Shown: positions 49,534 to 60,613 of the stretch, in pieces | Layout: the number at the start of each line of letters is the position of its first letter | Numbering within the stretch: position 1 is the first letter of the stretch | Origin: Pantoea sp. IMH | Lineage (GTDB): Bacteria; Pseudomonadota; Gammaproteobacteria; Enterobacterales; Enterobacteriaceae | Direction of reading: 5' to 3' | Length of the DNA: 64,000 nt | NCBI RefSeq assembly: GCF_000599885.1 | Contig: NZ_JFGT01000006.1 | Coordinates: 730,885 to 794,884 of the forward strand | Translations under genes and position numbers: made by a program | The notes under the pieces: model-generated | Database searches by the model: none | The model's input: only the letters and a program-made list of their open reading frames with translations | Told to the model about the DNA's origin: nothing

Positions 49534-49649
49534 CGCCGTAGCGTGCTGATATTTAAAAAAATTAAACTCCCTTTTAATTCAGTAACCGTCTATAGTTATT
49601 ATCACTTCACGATTTTGTTATTTCATTTGTTCTCCATTCTGAGAAAGAG

Positions 49650-50453
49650 ATGCGTCTGACAGCTCTGTTATTCATTGGGTGTTTAGCCTGTTCGTTTTAT
49701 ACCCACGCTGACGATGAGTCAGGCGATGCCGACATCAAAACGCTTTTCTACGGTAAAGATGACCGTAAACCCATTTCTGATTCCGTCACGCAGCCCTGGG
49801 AAGCCATCGGCCAGCTGGAAACCGCCAGTGGCAACCTCTGTAGCGCCACGCTTATTTCCGCCCATCTGGCGTTGACCGCCGGACATTGCCTGCTGACGCC
49901 GCCGGGAACTATTGATCCTGCGGTCGCGCTGCGTTTTATGGCTGATGAGCACGGCGGCTGGCGCTATGAGATCCGTGATATCGAGACGCGGGTTGATCCG
50001 GAACTGGGCAAAAAACTGAAGGCGTCCGGCGATGGCTGGATCGTTCCCTCCGCCGCTGCTCCTTATGATTACGGACTGGTTATACTGCACAACCCGCCCT
50101 CCGGCATTACGCCGGTGCCGCTGTTTGCCGGCAGCCGCAGTGAGCTGACCGCCGCGCTTAAGCGCGCAGATCGCAAAGTGACCCAGGCGGGTTATCCGGA
50201 AGATCATCTTGAAACGCTCTACTCCCATAGCGACTGTCTGGTGACCGGCTGGGCGCAGAGAGGGGTTCTTTCGCATCAGTGCGACACGCTGCCAGGCGAC
50301 AGTGGCTCACCGCTGCTGCTGAGGGTGGACGATCAATGGCAGCTTATCGCGGTGCAAAGCTCCGCGCCGGCGGCCAAAGATCGCTATCTCGCCGATAACC
50401 GCGCCATCGCCGTCACCGCCTTTCGCGATAATTTAGAAGCGCTGGCGCGATAG
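49650..50453 (+). CDS. ydgD: Trypsin-like serine protease YdgD
   Basis: Exported chymotrypsin-fold protein of 267 aa with signal peptide ([18 protein letters not shown]). The triad is visible: His in LTAGHC, Asp in YDYGLV, Ser in LPGDSGSPL. Extra cysteines could form disulfides ([28 protein letters not shown]). It resembles E. coli YdgD, also located after asr and ydgU; the substrate is unknown. GAGAAAGAG before the ATG. Confidence 0.9.
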   Translation: MRLTALLFIGCLACSFYTHADDESGDADIKTLFYGKDDRKPISDSVTQPWEAIGQLETASGNLCSATLISAHLALTAGHCLLTPPGTIDPAVALRFMADEHGGWRYEIRDIETRVDPELGKKLKASGDGWIVPSAAAPYDYGLVILHNPPSGITPVPLFAGSRSELTAALKRADRKVTQAGYPEDHLETLYSHSDCLVTGWAQRGVLSHQCDTLPGDSGSPLLLRVDDQWQLIAVQSSAPAAKDRYLADNRAIAVTAFRDNLEALAR

Positions 50454-50654
50454 CGCCCCCCGGCATAGACAGAGTTTGGCAGAGGGCAGAAACCGGATTG
50501 AGGCCCTGCCCGTACAGAAGAATAAGCATTGCGTCTGACAGTCTGGGCCACGCCTTCCCTGGCGTGGGTTATTGTACTGCTCCCTTCACGTTACGCTTGC
50601 CGTACTAAGTGGCTCTAAAGTCTGTCATTCCCTTTTCACTCTCCTGGTGTGACG

Positions 50655-53600
50655 TCAGGCGGCTGAGATTTCATCCATCGCCTGCTGAATGCGCTTCTCA
50701 GAAACCGGATAAGGCGTACCCAGCTGCTGAGCAAAGTAGCTGACGCGTAGCTCCTCTATCATCCAGCGCACCGCCTGCACCTCTTCATCATCACGGCGTA
50801 CCGGCGGCAGCTTATTGAACCAGCTGCTCCAGGCCTGCTGGATTTTCTCCACTTTCAACATCCGGGCGCGATCGCTGTGCGGATCGACCGGCAGTTTCTC
50901 AAGACGCCGCTCGATGGCCTGCAGATAGCGCAGCGTGTCGCCAAGCCGCTTCCAGCCGTTCTGCGTCACAAAACCACGGTAAACCAGCCCGCCCATCTGC
51001 GCTTTGATATCCGCGAGGCTGAGCGCCATCGTCATATCAACCCGCCCCTTCAGCCGCTTGTTGATAGTGAACACGGCGGTCAGGATTTGCTCCACCTTTT
51101 TGGCGATTTCCACCACCGTCTCGTTCAGTTCGGCGCGCACTTTCTCATGCAGCTTCGCAAATTCCGCTTTCTGCCAGGTAGGTCCGCCAAACTCGTCAAT
51201 CAGCTGGTCGACGCCGCAGGCGATGCAGTCATCAATCAGATCCAGGACTTTGCCGTAAGGGTTAAAGTAGAGGCCAAGCTTGGCTTTATTGGGCAGCTTT
51301 TCGTGCAGATACTTAATCGGTGACGGAATATTCAGCAGCAGTAAACGACGCTGTCCGCGCCACATCGCCTTACGCTGTTCGTGCTGGGAATCGAACAGCC
51401 GGATAGCGACGCTTTCTTTCTCATCCACCAGCGCTGGCCAGGCCTTGACGCTGTAGCCGCCGCGTTTCTGTTCATAGTGATCCGGTATATCGCCAAAGCT
51501 CCAGATATGCAGGCCGCTCTGTTCCAGGCCATCGTCAGCGACGTTGGAGAGCGTCTCCTGGACCTTACCTTTTAGCTGAAGTTTCAGCGCGGCGAGATCG
51601 CGTCCTTCAGCCAGCTTGCGGTTATTTTCATCCACCACGCGGAAGGTCATTTTCAGGTGATCCGGAACCTGATCCCACTGCCAGGCTTCGCGCTCTATGG
51701 TCACGCCGCTCATGCGCCGGAACTCGCGCTCCAGCGCATCGGTCAGCGGCAGCTCGAACGGCGTGGCGCGGGCAAGAAAGGCCTCAGCGTAGTTAGGCGC
51801 CGGCACAAAGTTACGACGTAACGGTTTCGGCAGCGACTTGATCAGCGCGATAACCAGTTCGCGTCGTACGCCTGGGATCTGCCAGTCAAATCCACGCTCG
51901 TCCACCTGATTCAGCAGCGGCAGCGGAATATGCACCGTGACGCCATCGGCACCGGTTCCCGGCTCAAACTGATAGCTCAGGCGCAGCTTCAGGTTTCCCT
52001 GCTGCCAGAAGTTGGGGTAATCCAGCTTGCTGACGCTGCCGGCGCCCTCTTTGATTAGCATCTCTTTGGCGAAATTCAGCTGCTCAGGATTATCGCGGCC
52101 CGCCTGTTTCCACCAGCTGTCAAAGTGACGGGCAGAGACAACGTTATGGGGTATCCGCTGGTCGTAAAAAGCAAACAGCGTCTCGTCATCCACCAGAATG
52201 TCGCGACGGCGCGACTTATGCTCCAGCTCCTCCACTTCCTCACGCAGTTTGAGGTTGGCGCGGAAGAAAGCGTGACGGGTTTGCCAGTCACCTTCCACTA
52301 ACGCATGACGGATAAAAAGCTCGCGGGAGAGTGCCGGATCGATTTTTCCATAATTAACTTTACGGGCGGCGACGATGGGCAGGCCATAGAGCGTCACTTT
52401 TTCACTCGCCATCACCGCGCCCTGAGCTTTTTCCCAGTGCGGTTCACTGTAGCTACGCTTAATCAGATGCTGGGCGATCGGCTCAATCCACTCTGGCTCA
52501 ATACGGGCAGCGATACGCCCCCACAGCCGGCTGGTTTCAACCAGCTCCGCCACCATGGTCCACTTCGGCGGCTTTTTGAACAGGCCAGACCCCGGAAAAA
52601 TGGCGAAGCGGGCGTTACGCGCGCCGGTAAACTCCTGCTTGTCGGTATCTTTCTGCCCGATGTGGGAGAGAAGCCCGGTAAGCAGCGCGGTATGCACACT
52701 GCGAAAATCGGCCGGTTCACTGTTGAGTGGGATCCCCAGCTCTCGTACCACCTGACGGAGCTGCGTGTAGATATCCTGCCATTCCCGCACCCGCAGATAG
52801 TTAAGAAAATCGGCCTTGCAGAGCCGCCGGAACTGGCTGGAACCCAGCGCTTTCTGCTGCTCCTGCAGATAATCCCAGAGATTCACGAATGACAGGAAAT
52901 CGGACTCTTTATCCGCAAAGCGGCGATGTTTCTCATCCGATGCCTGCTGCTTTTCGACTGGCCGCTCACGGGGATCCTGGATCGAGAGCGCGGAGGTAAT
53001 GATCATCACCTCACGCGTACAGCCGTACTTCTGCGCTTCAAGCACCATTTTGGCCAGACGGGGATCGACCGGCAGCTGCGCCAGCATTCTTCCCGACGGC
53101 GTCAGCCGGTAGTGCTGATTCTCCGCCTGGGTGATGGCGCCCAGCTCTTCCAGCAGCTTCACACCATCCTGAATGTTGCGTTTGTCCGGCGCTTCAACGA
53201 AGGGAAAGGCGCTGATATCGCCCAGCCCGAGCGCGGTCATTTGCAGAATGACCGAGGCCAGGTTAGTGCGCAGGATCTCCGGGTCAGTAAATTCCGGACG
53301 GCTTAAGAAGTCCTCTTCCGAGTAGAGGCGAATACAGATCCCTTCCGACACACGACCGCAGCGCCCTTTACGTTGATTGGCCGAGGCCTGGGAGACGGGC
53401 TCAATCGGCAGCCGCTGAACCTTGGTACGGAAACTGTACCGGCTGATGCGGGCCGTGCCCGGATCGATAACGTACTTAATGCCTGGCACGGTCAGCGATG
53501 TTTCGGCGACGTTGGTCGCCAGCACGATGCGCCGGCCCGCATGGGACTGAAACACGCGGTTCTGTTCAGCATTTGAAAGCCGTGCATAGAGCGGCAGCAC

Positions 53601-54557
53601 TTCCGTATGCGGCAGATCGCGCTTGTTGAGCGCATCAGCGGTATCACGGATTTCCCGTTCCCCGCTCATAAAAATCAGAATGTCTCCGGCGCTCTCCTGG
53701 CCAAGTTCGTCCACCGCATCGAAAATTGCCTGAAGCTGATCGCGATCGGTATCATCAGCTTCTTCAACCACCGGCCGGTAACGCACCTCAACCGGATAGG
53801 TCCGGCCTGAAACTTCAATCACCGGCGCATTATGAAAATGACGGGAAAAGCGCTGTGGATCAATGGTCGCGGAGGTGATAATCACCTTAAGATCGGGACG
53901 GCGCGGCAGCAACTCACGCAGGTAGCCCAGCAGGAAATCGATATTCAGGCTGCGCTCGTGGGCTTCATCAATGATGATGGTGTCATACTGCATCAGCAGA
54001 CGATCCTGCTGGATTTCAGCCAGCAAAATACCGTCGGTCATCAGCTTAACCTGAGTGGTTTCACTGACGCGATCGTTAAAGCGGACTTTGTAGCCGATGC
54101 AGCCGCCGGGCGTGGTTTGCAGTTCATCAGCGATACGATCGGCAACGGTTCTCGCCGCCAGGCGACGCGGCTGGGTATGGCCGATAAGCCCGGTGACGCC
54201 CCGCCCCAGCTCCATACAGATTTTAGGCAGCTGGGTGGTTTTCCCCGAGCCCGTTTCCCCCGCAACAATCACGACCTGATGCTGACGGATGGCCTCAGCG
54301 ATATCCTCTTTTTTCTGGCTGACCGGCAGGTTTTCCGGATAGCTGATGCGCGGCGTGGCCGCACGACGCTGGGCGACGCGCTGGGCGGCCAGGGTAATTT
54401 CCCCGCTCAGCTCCTCCGCGATAGCCTGCTGAGCAGCGGGGTTTTTCACTTTTTTTGCGCCATGCAGGCGCTTAAGCAGACGCTGCCGGTCGCGCAGCAT
54501 CAGTGTATCAAGCTGCGTGAACAGTGCCGCCAGCGGCGATTGGGGTGTATCAGACAT
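50655..54557 (-). CDS. hrpA: ATP-dependent RNA helicase HrpA
   Basis: DEAH-box helicase of 1300 aa; in E. coli it resolves stalled ribosomes on mRNA. Motifs in order from about residue 95: Walker A GETGSGKTTQLPK, TQPRRLAARTVA, DEAHERS, SATID, then GRCGRVSEG of motif VI, followed by the ratchet/OB-like region and a long C-terminal DUF3418 part. The length equals E. coli HrpA. A weak inverted repeat (CCACGCC with GGCGTGG, 50548-50567) lies downstream. Divergent from azoR as in E. coli. Confidence 0.97.
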   Translation of the reverse strand: MSDTPQSPLAALFTQLDTLMLRDRQRLLKRLHGAKKVKNPAAQQAIAEELSGEITLAAQRVAQRRAATPRISYPENLPVSQKKEDIAEAIRQHQVVIVAGETGSGKTTQLPKICMELGRGVTGLIGHTQPRRLAARTVADRIADELQTTPGGCIGYKVRFNDRVSETTQVKLMTDGILLAEIQQDRLLMQYDTIIIDEAHERSLNIDFLLGYLRELLPRRPDLKVIITSATIDPQRFSRHFHNAPVIEVSGRTYPVEVRYRPVVEEADDTDRDQLQAIFDAVDELGQESAGDILIFMSGEREIRDTADALNKRDLPHTEVLPLYARLSNAEQNRVFQSHAGRRIVLATNVAETSLTVPGIKYVIDPGTARISRYSFRTKVQRLPIEPVSQASANQRKGRCGRVSEGICIRLYSEEDFLSRPEFTDPEILRTNLASVILQMTALGLGDISAFPFVEAPDKRNIQDGVKLLEELGAITQAENQHYRLTPSGRMLAQLPVDPRLAKMVLEAQKYGCTREVMIITSALSIQDPRERPVEKQQASDEKHRRFADKESDFLSFVNLWDYLQEQQKALGSSQFRRLCKADFLNYLRVREWQDIYTQLRQVVRELGIPLNSEPADFRSVHTALLTGLLSHIGQKDTDKQEFTGARNARFAIFPGSGLFKKPPKWTMVAELVETSRLWGRIAARIEPEWIEPIAQHLIKRSYSEPHWEKAQGAVMASEKVTLYGLPIVAARKVNYGKIDPALSRELFIRHALVEGDWQTRHAFFRANLKLREEVEELEHKSRRRDILVDDETLFAFYDQRIPHNVVSARHFDSWWKQAGRDNPEQLNFAKEMLIKEGAGSVSKLDYPNFWQQGNLKLRLSYQFEPGTGADGVTVHIPLPLLNQVDERGFDWQIPGVRRELVIALIKSLPKPLRRNFVPAPNYAEAFLARATPFELPLTDALEREFRRMSGVTIEREAWQWDQVPDHLKMTFRVVDENNRKLAEGRDLAALKLQLKGKVQETLSNVADDGLEQSGLHIWSFGDIPDHYEQKRGGYSVKAWPALVDEKESVAIRLFDSQHEQRKAMWRGQRRLLLLNIPSPIKYLHEKLPNKAKLGLYFNPYGKVLDLIDDCIACGVDQLIDEFGGPTWQKAEFAKLHEKVRAELNETVVEIAKKVEQILTAVFTINKRLKGRVDMTMALSLADIKAQMGGLVYRGFVTQNGWKRLGDTLRYLQAIERRLEKLPVDPHSDRARMLKVEKIQQAWSSWFNKLPPVRRDDEEVQAVRWMIEELRVSYFAQQLGTPYPVSEKRIQQAMDEISAA

Positions 54558-54755
54558 AAGGTATAGCGCTCGCTCTGTTGCCGTTCAGCCGGGCAACAAC
54601 TGTTGTTCTGGTGAATAAAAATTTTGCGTATTGTAGCACATGCAGTGAGTTAGCGACGGCCTCGCGCGGCCAGGTTGTTCAGTAAATTCGAACGTTGGCC
54701 TCAGAATATTGCACTATCACTGTGGACGATTTCTTCATAGAGTATCTCTCATTGA

Positions 54756-55397
<642 letters not shown>

Positions 55398-55416
55398 TCT
55401 GCACGTCTCAGCGCCC

Positions 55417-55442
55417 GGGCAGCCTCAGGGCTGCCTTTTTTT
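55417..55442 (+). terminator. Terminator of azoR
   Basis: GGCAGCC pairs with GGCTGCC, followed by seven T. The T run touches the stop codon of the convergent ydbL gene. Confidence 0.85.
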
Positions 55443-55767
55443 ATGGCGTCTTTCTGAACCACTTACCGTTAATCCCGCGCACGTATTCTCCCGGCGAAGC
55501 CCGCTCCACCAGTTTCTGCCCGGCGATGCCCGCCACATCGTCAGCCTTCATGCCATTTTCACGCGCAATTCGCTGATACTCAGCACGACGTCCCTGATTG
55601 ACTCTTTCCACCAGCGCCTGCGTTTGTGCATCCTCAGTACGTGGCGCAATATAGCCTGAAAACGTTTCCCCTACGCGTCCCTGCTGACGACCTTCATCCA
55701 GCGTCAGCGCCTGCGCGGCTGGCGAGAGCAGTAATACGCCCAGCATGGCCATTGTCAGCCTGTTCAT
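55441..55767 (-). CDS. ydbL: DUF1318 periplasmic protein YdbL
   Basis: Exported protein of 108 aa with signal peptide (LTMAMLGVLLLSPAAQA). Mature part LTLDEGRQQGRVGETFSGYIAP through YVRGINGKWFRK matches YdbL. In E. coli YdbL acts with YdbH and YnbE in outer-membrane lipid homeostasis, apparently preventing excess YdbH-YnbE assembly. GAGGAG precedes the ATG. Third gene of ydbH-ynbE-ydbL, 11 bases after ynbE. Confidence 0.93.
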   Translation of the reverse strand: MNRLTMAMLGVLLLSPAAQALTLDEGRQQGRVGETFSGYIAPRTEDAQTQALVERVNQGRRAEYQRIARENGMKADDVAGIAGQKLVERASPGEYVRGINGKWFRKTP

Positions 55768-55778
55768 GGTGCCGCTCC

Positions 55779-55967
55779 TCAGAAAAGATCGCTCTGGTTT
55801 TTCAGTAAGGCTTCGACATCTTTATCGACCTTGATATGGATTTCGTGCTCGATTTTCACATTCATATTGATGGTGATCGGCTCTTTGGGTGCCGCCACCT
55901 CAATGCGCGGAATGCAGCCGCTGAGCAGCAGCGCACCAACGGGCAGCAGCAGGCTAATGCGTCTCAT
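55779..55967 (-). CDS. ynbE: Outer-membrane lipoprotein YnbE
   Basis: Small lipoprotein of 62 aa, start at MRRISLLLPVGALLLSGC with a clear lipobox (LLSGC). The mature part is beta-strand rich (ITINMNVKIEHEIHIKV). In E. coli it is the outer-membrane partner that extends the beta-groove of YdbH into an intermembrane bridge. The start is supported by AAGGAAA; the longer open frame would lie entirely in ydbH. It overlaps the end of ydbH by 14 bases, suggesting coupled translation. Confidence 0.92.
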   Translation of the reverse strand: MRRISLLLPVGALLLSGCIPRIEVAAPKEPITINMNVKIEHEIHIKVDKDVEALLKNQSDLF

Positions 55968-58581
55968 CAGAATTTCCTTTTTGCGGTGGCAGGGTGGCGT
56001 GTTGCTCCACCCAGGATTGCAGGTTATCGCCAAAGCGCAGGCTGCGCCAGAGCTGGAAAAGATTCTCCTGCTGCGTGTAATTCAGCGACACACGCTGGTC
56101 CTTATCGCTGAAACGACTGGTGCCCTCAACCTGCGCGCTAAGAGAAAGCGCGCCCAGATTATCGAGGTTGAGCGTTGCCCAGCTGCGGGAGATTTGCATG
56201 TAGCGCAGCCAGTCCATCGCCGCGCCCGCCGCGAGGTTATTACTGGCGATGGCATCGGCAAAATCCTTATCCAGCCGTACCGTCAGCGGACCGCTGTTGG
56301 CGAGCCAGCCATCCTTGATCAGCCAGCGGGGATGCGTCAGCCAGAGTGGCAGTTCGCCATTGATGCGACCGGACATCGCAATCTGCTTCGGTTTTATCGC
56401 GGTGACCAGTTCGCTGAGGCTGATCTGATTGAGCCGCAGCAGCGCTGGCGTGAGCTGCGGCATTTGCAGGCTTGCCATACTCAGGCTGCCGCCCAGCAGC
56501 GCCACGCTGACGTTGCTCAGCCGCAGCGGTTCGCGTGCGCTCCAGGGATACCAGCCCTGTAAATCTGCCGTGATATTTTGCAGGCTGAACTGATTTTTGA
56601 TTTCCCTGATACGCAACGTCACAGGCTGCTTCGCGCCGAAGTGCCAGCGGTGCGCCTTCAGACGAAACGGCAGCGAGAAATTCACGCCGTTAATTTCATT
56701 GTCAGGCGTTCTGACGCTGCCGTCGCTGACCACCCAGTGGCCGCCCGCTTCAAAGCCCTGATCGCTGGCGGCGGAAAAGGCCACCTGCGCCTTAAGCTGA
56801 CCGGACTGAATACGCATTTTCAGATCCTCACTGAGCAGCGGCTGAAACACGCTCAGCGGTTGTGTCGGCCACCATCCCTGCCCGCGCAGACGCTCGCCGT
56901 CCCAGCGTCCCTGCAGACGTACCGGGCCAATCGCTTCCGCCTGCAGGCTGCCGTCATACAGGAAAGCGGTCGGATCGCGTCCCTGTACGTTAAGCCTGAG
57001 GATTGCCGGTGGCAGAGTGCCGCCGTTGCTGAAGTCCGTCTGTTTTGCCGAGAGGTTGAATTTGCCGCTGAAAGCGGGATGGGCGGGATTGCGCTGCCAG
57101 CGGACAGGGGCGCTGAGCGTCAGGCGCGGCTGGCTGACATTAACACTGCCGTACTGGATATGATCAAAACCCGTGGAGAGCGATTCCAGCTCAATCAGGC
57201 TCTCCTGCCAGCGTCCGCGTCCGCTAACGTCCCAGCGGGCGGAGAGCGGTGCCATCAGCCCTTCCCCCCAGTAGCGCCAGCGCCAGAGACCGCGATCGGG
57301 CCAGAAGGCATCAGCATGGCCGTCAAGGTGCAGCCGGAAGCGGCCCATTTGCGCATCGTGGGCGCGGAGAATCGCCTGGAGACGCCCGTCGATGCCGGCG
57401 AGCGAAAGCGTCACGCCAGCCAGCGGCCAGCGCGCTTCGTCTACTTCCAGCGTCGAGAGTAACCGCCCTTTCATTCGTAGTAATGCGCCGGGCGCAAGGC
57501 TTAATCGCGGGGCAAGCAGCGGGCCACGCACCTCGCCTGGCAGGCTGGCGTAAAACTGCAGCTGCGCCAGCTTACTCTCGCCGGTGATGCGCAAAGGCAA
57601 CGCGCTGTCAGCCAGATCCAGGCGCCCCGGCCCCACCGTCAGCACCACGTTACCTTTTCCGCCGCGCCCCTGAGTCAGCAGATTCATCCGGCCGGTGATT
57701 TCGGTTGCGGCCAGTCCCTGTCGCCAGTGTTGTAAACTGAGCGAGACATTGCCAGCGAGTGGCTGTGCGGCATATGGCCAGCGCCATCGCCCCTGACTGA
57801 TGTCGACACGATCATCGCTCACCTGCCACGGCAGTGAGATCAGAGGTTCAGGATCGTCCTGCTGCCGCAGGATAACTTCTCCCTGCTTTTGCTGCCACGT
57901 CAGTTCTGTCCGCAGCGGTGCAGGAAAGCCGTCCAGCCGCAGCCCGGCGGCAAGCTTGCCAGCATCGGGGAGCGCATCAGGTATGTGGGGAAGGTGCAAT
58001 GTACCAGCCAGTTGCACAGGCCCGTCAAGGCCCGGCGTACGCAACGTCAGTGACGCGAGGTTCAGTTCCTGGCCCCTCAGTGCGGCTTCAAAGGAGAGAT
58101 TTTCAGACTGGAAGGCGAGCTGCTGCCGGAGGTTGTCCATTTTAAGCTGCAGCGAACCGGCCCATGCCGTCCAGGGAACCAGCGTCAGTCTGGCAATGCT
58201 GATATCGGCACCGGGCAACATTGCCTGCCATTCCGCGAGCGATCGGGGTGCGGTGCGCTTTTCAGCAGCAGGAAGATGGCTCAGGCAGCCGCTGTCAAGT
58301 TTCAGTGCCTCAGCGGCCAACTGCCAGCGGCCGGCATGGCGGCCAATGCTGATACCGCTGGCGACAGCCAGTTCGCATTCATCAGCGAGATAACGCACAC
58401 CGGGCAGAAGAAGTTCACCCTGCCGCCAGCCGGGTGAGGCATCAAGCGCGACGCGGGTACCGGCAGGCAGCCACATACCGGCCAGCTGCGGCAGCCACCA
58501 GGTCAGGGTCAGGGCCATACCTGCGATGGTCAGGATCAGCGACAGCAACGCCGCAGTAAACACCTTCCAGCCCCGGCTCAT
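55954..58581 (-). CDS. ydbH: AsmA-like intermembrane protein YdbH
   Basis: Inner-membrane-anchored periplasmic protein of 875 aa (E. coli 879), one of the three AsmA-like proteins (with YhdP and TamB) that supply phospholipids to the outer membrane. One N-terminal membrane segment (FTAALLSLILTIAGMALTLTWW), then a long repeat of beta strands forming a hydrophobic groove, with the C-terminal domain ending MQISRSWATLNLDNLGALSLSAQ and NYTQQENLFQLWRSLRFG. First gene of the ydbH-ynbE-ydbL operon. Confidence 0.94.
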   Translation of the reverse strand: MSRGWKVFTAALLSLILTIAGMALTLTWWLPQLAGMWLPAGTRVALDASPGWRQGELLLPGVRYLADECELAVASGISIGRHAGRWQLAAEALKLDSGCLSHLPAAEKRTAPRSLAEWQAMLPGADISIARLTLVPWTAWAGSLQLKMDNLRQQLAFQSENLSFEAALRGQELNLASLTLRTPGLDGPVQLAGTLHLPHIPDALPDAGKLAAGLRLDGFPAPLRTELTWQQKQGEVILRQQDDPEPLISLPWQVSDDRVDISQGRWRWPYAAQPLAGNVSLSLQHWRQGLAATEITGRMNLLTQGRGGKGNVVLTVGPGRLDLADSALPLRITGESKLAQLQFYASLPGEVRGPLLAPRLSLAPGALLRMKGRLLSTLEVDEARWPLAGVTLSLAGIDGRLQAILRAHDAQMGRFRLHLDGHADAFWPDRGLWRWRYWGEGLMAPLSARWDVSGRGRWQESLIELESLSTGFDHIQYGSVNVSQPRLTLSAPVRWQRNPAHPAFSGKFNLSAKQTDFSNGGTLPPAILRLNVQGRDPTAFLYDGSLQAEAIGPVRLQGRWDGERLRGQGWWPTQPLSVFQPLLSEDLKMRIQSGQLKAQVAFSAASDQGFEAGGHWVVSDGSVRTPDNEINGVNFSLPFRLKAHRWHFGAKQPVTLRIREIKNQFSLQNITADLQGWYPWSAREPLRLSNVSVALLGGSLSMASLQMPQLTPALLRLNQISLSELVTAIKPKQIAMSGRINGELPLWLTHPRWLIKDGWLANSGPLTVRLDKDFADAIASNNLAAGAAMDWLRYMQISRSWATLNLDNLGALSLSAQVEGTSRFSDKDQRVSLNYTQQENLFQLWRSLRFGDNLQSWVEQHATLPPQKGNSDETH

Positions 58582-58778
58582 GGCAGTAAACTCTCACTCT
58601 TTCCGTGAATAATCGAGGGCTGAATGATGGCACGTAATGGCCAAAGGGAGAAGTTTTTCACCCGAAATCGCGCTTTATGATTTTATTTTTATGCTGGCTG
58701 TAGCATCAGGCGCAGCACAGGAGGAATTCTTGTTAAACTGATCGAAGAGACATTCCATCAGGTAACAGGAGCTCAATT

Positions 58779-59774
58779 GTGAAACTAGCGGTATACAGCA
58801 CGAAGCATTATGACCGGACCTACCTTGAACAGGTCAATGAGCGCTACGGTTTTGAGCTGGAGTTTTTCGATTTTTTGCTGACGGACCGCACGGCGAAAAA
58901 CGCCGTGGGCTGCGATGGCGTCTGCCTTTTCGTCAACGATGATGGCAGGCGCGAGGTGCTGGCGGAGCTGGCGGAGCTGGGGATTAAATTTATCGCGCTG
59001 CGCTGTGCGGGTTTTAATAATGTCGATCTGGAGGTGGCTAAGGAACTGGGCCTTCACGTGGTTCGCGTGCCCGCCTATTCGCCTGAAGCCGTTGCGGAAC
59101 ACACGGTGGGAATGATGATGACCCTTAACCGCCGTATTCACCGCGCCTGGCAGAGAACGCGCGAAGCGAACTTTTCACTGGATGGCCTGATCGGTTTCAA
59201 TATGCATGGCCGGACCGCGGGCGTTATCGGCACAGGTAAAATCGGGCTTGCCACCCTGCGTATCCTGAAAGGATTCGGTATGCGCCTGCTGGCGTTCGAT
59301 CCCTATCCTAATCCTCAGGCGCTGGAGATCGGCGTTGAGTATGTCGATATCAATACCCTGCTCAGGGAAGCGGATGTGATTACCCTCCACTGCCCCATGA
59401 CGCCGGAAAATTACCATTTACTGGATATGGCCGCCTTTCAGCAGATGAAAGATGGCGTAATGATCATTAATACCAGCCGCGGTGGACTGATTGACTCAAA
59501 AGCCGCCATTGAAGCACTGAAAATGCAAAAAATCGGGGCGCTTGGCATGGATGTTTATGAGAACGAGCGCGATCTTTTCTTTGAGGATAAGTCGAATGAC
59601 GTTATCCAGGATGATGTCTTCCGCCGGCTCTCCGCCTGCCATAACGTGCTGTTTACCGGCCATCAGGCTTTCCTGACGGCAGAAGCACTGACCAGCATTG
59701 CGGAGACCACGCTGGAGAACCTCAGGCAGCTTGAACAGGGTGAAACCTGCCCCAATGAGCTGACGACGCCGTAA
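58779..59774 (+). CDS. ldhA: Fermentative D-lactate dehydrogenase
   Basis: NADH-dependent reduction of pyruvate to D-lactate in the cytosol, used in fermentation. 331 aa (E. coli 329). Rossmann motif VIGTGKIGLATLRILKGFGM, catalytic Arg in NTSRGGLIDS, Glu in GMDVYENE and His in FTGHQAFLT are in place. The start is GTG with AGGAG seven bases upstream. Adjacent to ydbH as in E. coli. Convergent with the lipoprotein gene, 23 bases between stops. Confidence 0.96.
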   Translation: MKLAVYSTKHYDRTYLEQVNERYGFELEFFDFLLTDRTAKNAVGCDGVCLFVNDDGRREVLAELAELGIKFIALRCAGFNNVDLEVAKELGLHVVRVPAYSPEAVAEHTVGMMMTLNRRIHRAWQRTREANFSLDGLIGFNMHGRTAGVIGTGKIGLATLRILKGFGMRLLAFDPYPNPQALEIGVEYVDINTLLREADVITLHCPMTPENYHLLDMAAFQQMKDGVMIINTSRGGLIDSKAAIEALKMQKIGALGMDVYENERDLFFEDKSNDVIQDDVFRRLSACHNVLFTGHQAFLTAEALTSIAETTLENLRQLEQGETCPNELTTP

Positions 59775-59797
59775 CTTCTGAACCGGCGCAGCTTGTC

Positions 59798-60070
59798 TTA
59801 GCGCAGACAGCTGCCGCTGGTCAGCGCGCTTTCGTCACAGCGACGGCCGTTGGCGAGCTGGCACATGCCCACAGAAGATCCGTCAAGCTGATGCGACAGT
59901 GCCAGACTTCCCCCTGCGCCGGAGCAGGCACTGGCGGCCAGTTCAGACATCACCACTTTTGCAGGAACGTGTGCGCTTGTCGCCTGCTGCGGCGGTTCGT
60001 TATCGGCACTGCTGCTACAGCCAGCGAGCAGCAGCACAGCGCTCACCAGCAGGATATTCGCTGCTTTCAT
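59798..60070 (-). CDS. DUF333 family lipoprotein
   Basis: Predicted lipoprotein of 90 aa, MKAANILLVSAVLLLAGC with the lipobox LLAGC. The C-terminal part has the spacing of DUF333 (YoaF-like) proteins: ACSGAGGSLALSHQ, GMCQLANGRRCDE, then a final GSC, four conserved Cys likely paired in disulfides. The start was moved 13 codons inside the open frame because GGAG precedes it and the signal peptide then starts properly. Function unknown. It holds the place of hslJ beside ldhA in E. coli. Confidence 0.8.
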   Translation of the reverse strand: MKAANILLVSAVLLLAGCSSSADNEPPQQATSAHVPAKVVMSELAASACSGAGGSLALSHQLDGSSVGMCQLANGRRCDESALTSGSCLR

Positions 60071-60613
60071 TGTTTTACTCCGGTTGGGGGTCAGGGCGTT
60101 TGCCAGCATAAGCTACGTTTATCTATGGGTCGAGTGCTGTCATGAATATTTACCAAATTATGCGGCGTCAAAATGCAATAGCCTGCTCTCTTATTTTGAT
60201 ACTTTGTTGGCAAGATGGTATTCAGTCTCAAAAGCGCTAACCGGGAGCGGAGATAATACCCTTATATCTACGGCGTGAAGCAGATGACAGCATCCACTCT
60301 CCCTCTTCTCCTGGTACAGCGCGAACCGCAAAGAAAGCGTCTATTCAGGGATTCAGGGATTAAGATAATCTTCGGCTAGAGATACGCGTTTTATAACAAA
60401 GTTTAAGCGAAGGGACCTGAACCATTAAAGCGCCCCGCGCCATGGGCAACGCAGGACGGGATGATGTTGCGTCTTTACGTGCAGACTCTGTTTCGCCTGC
60501 ACGTTGTTACTAATCTGAGCTCCTCCCGGAAATCCTGCTCTACCATGCTGAAGTACAGATGTGCAGATCCATATCCGCAGGATCTGAAAACCAAAACTGG
60601 ATACCGACCCGCG
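60071..60613. other. Gene-free region between the DUF333 lipoprotein and the beta-lactamase
   Basis: About 540 bases with no gene-like frame, no repeat and no transposon end seen. It must carry the promoter of the lipoprotein gene. No terminator with a T run was found for the beta-lactamase. Confidence 0.5.
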
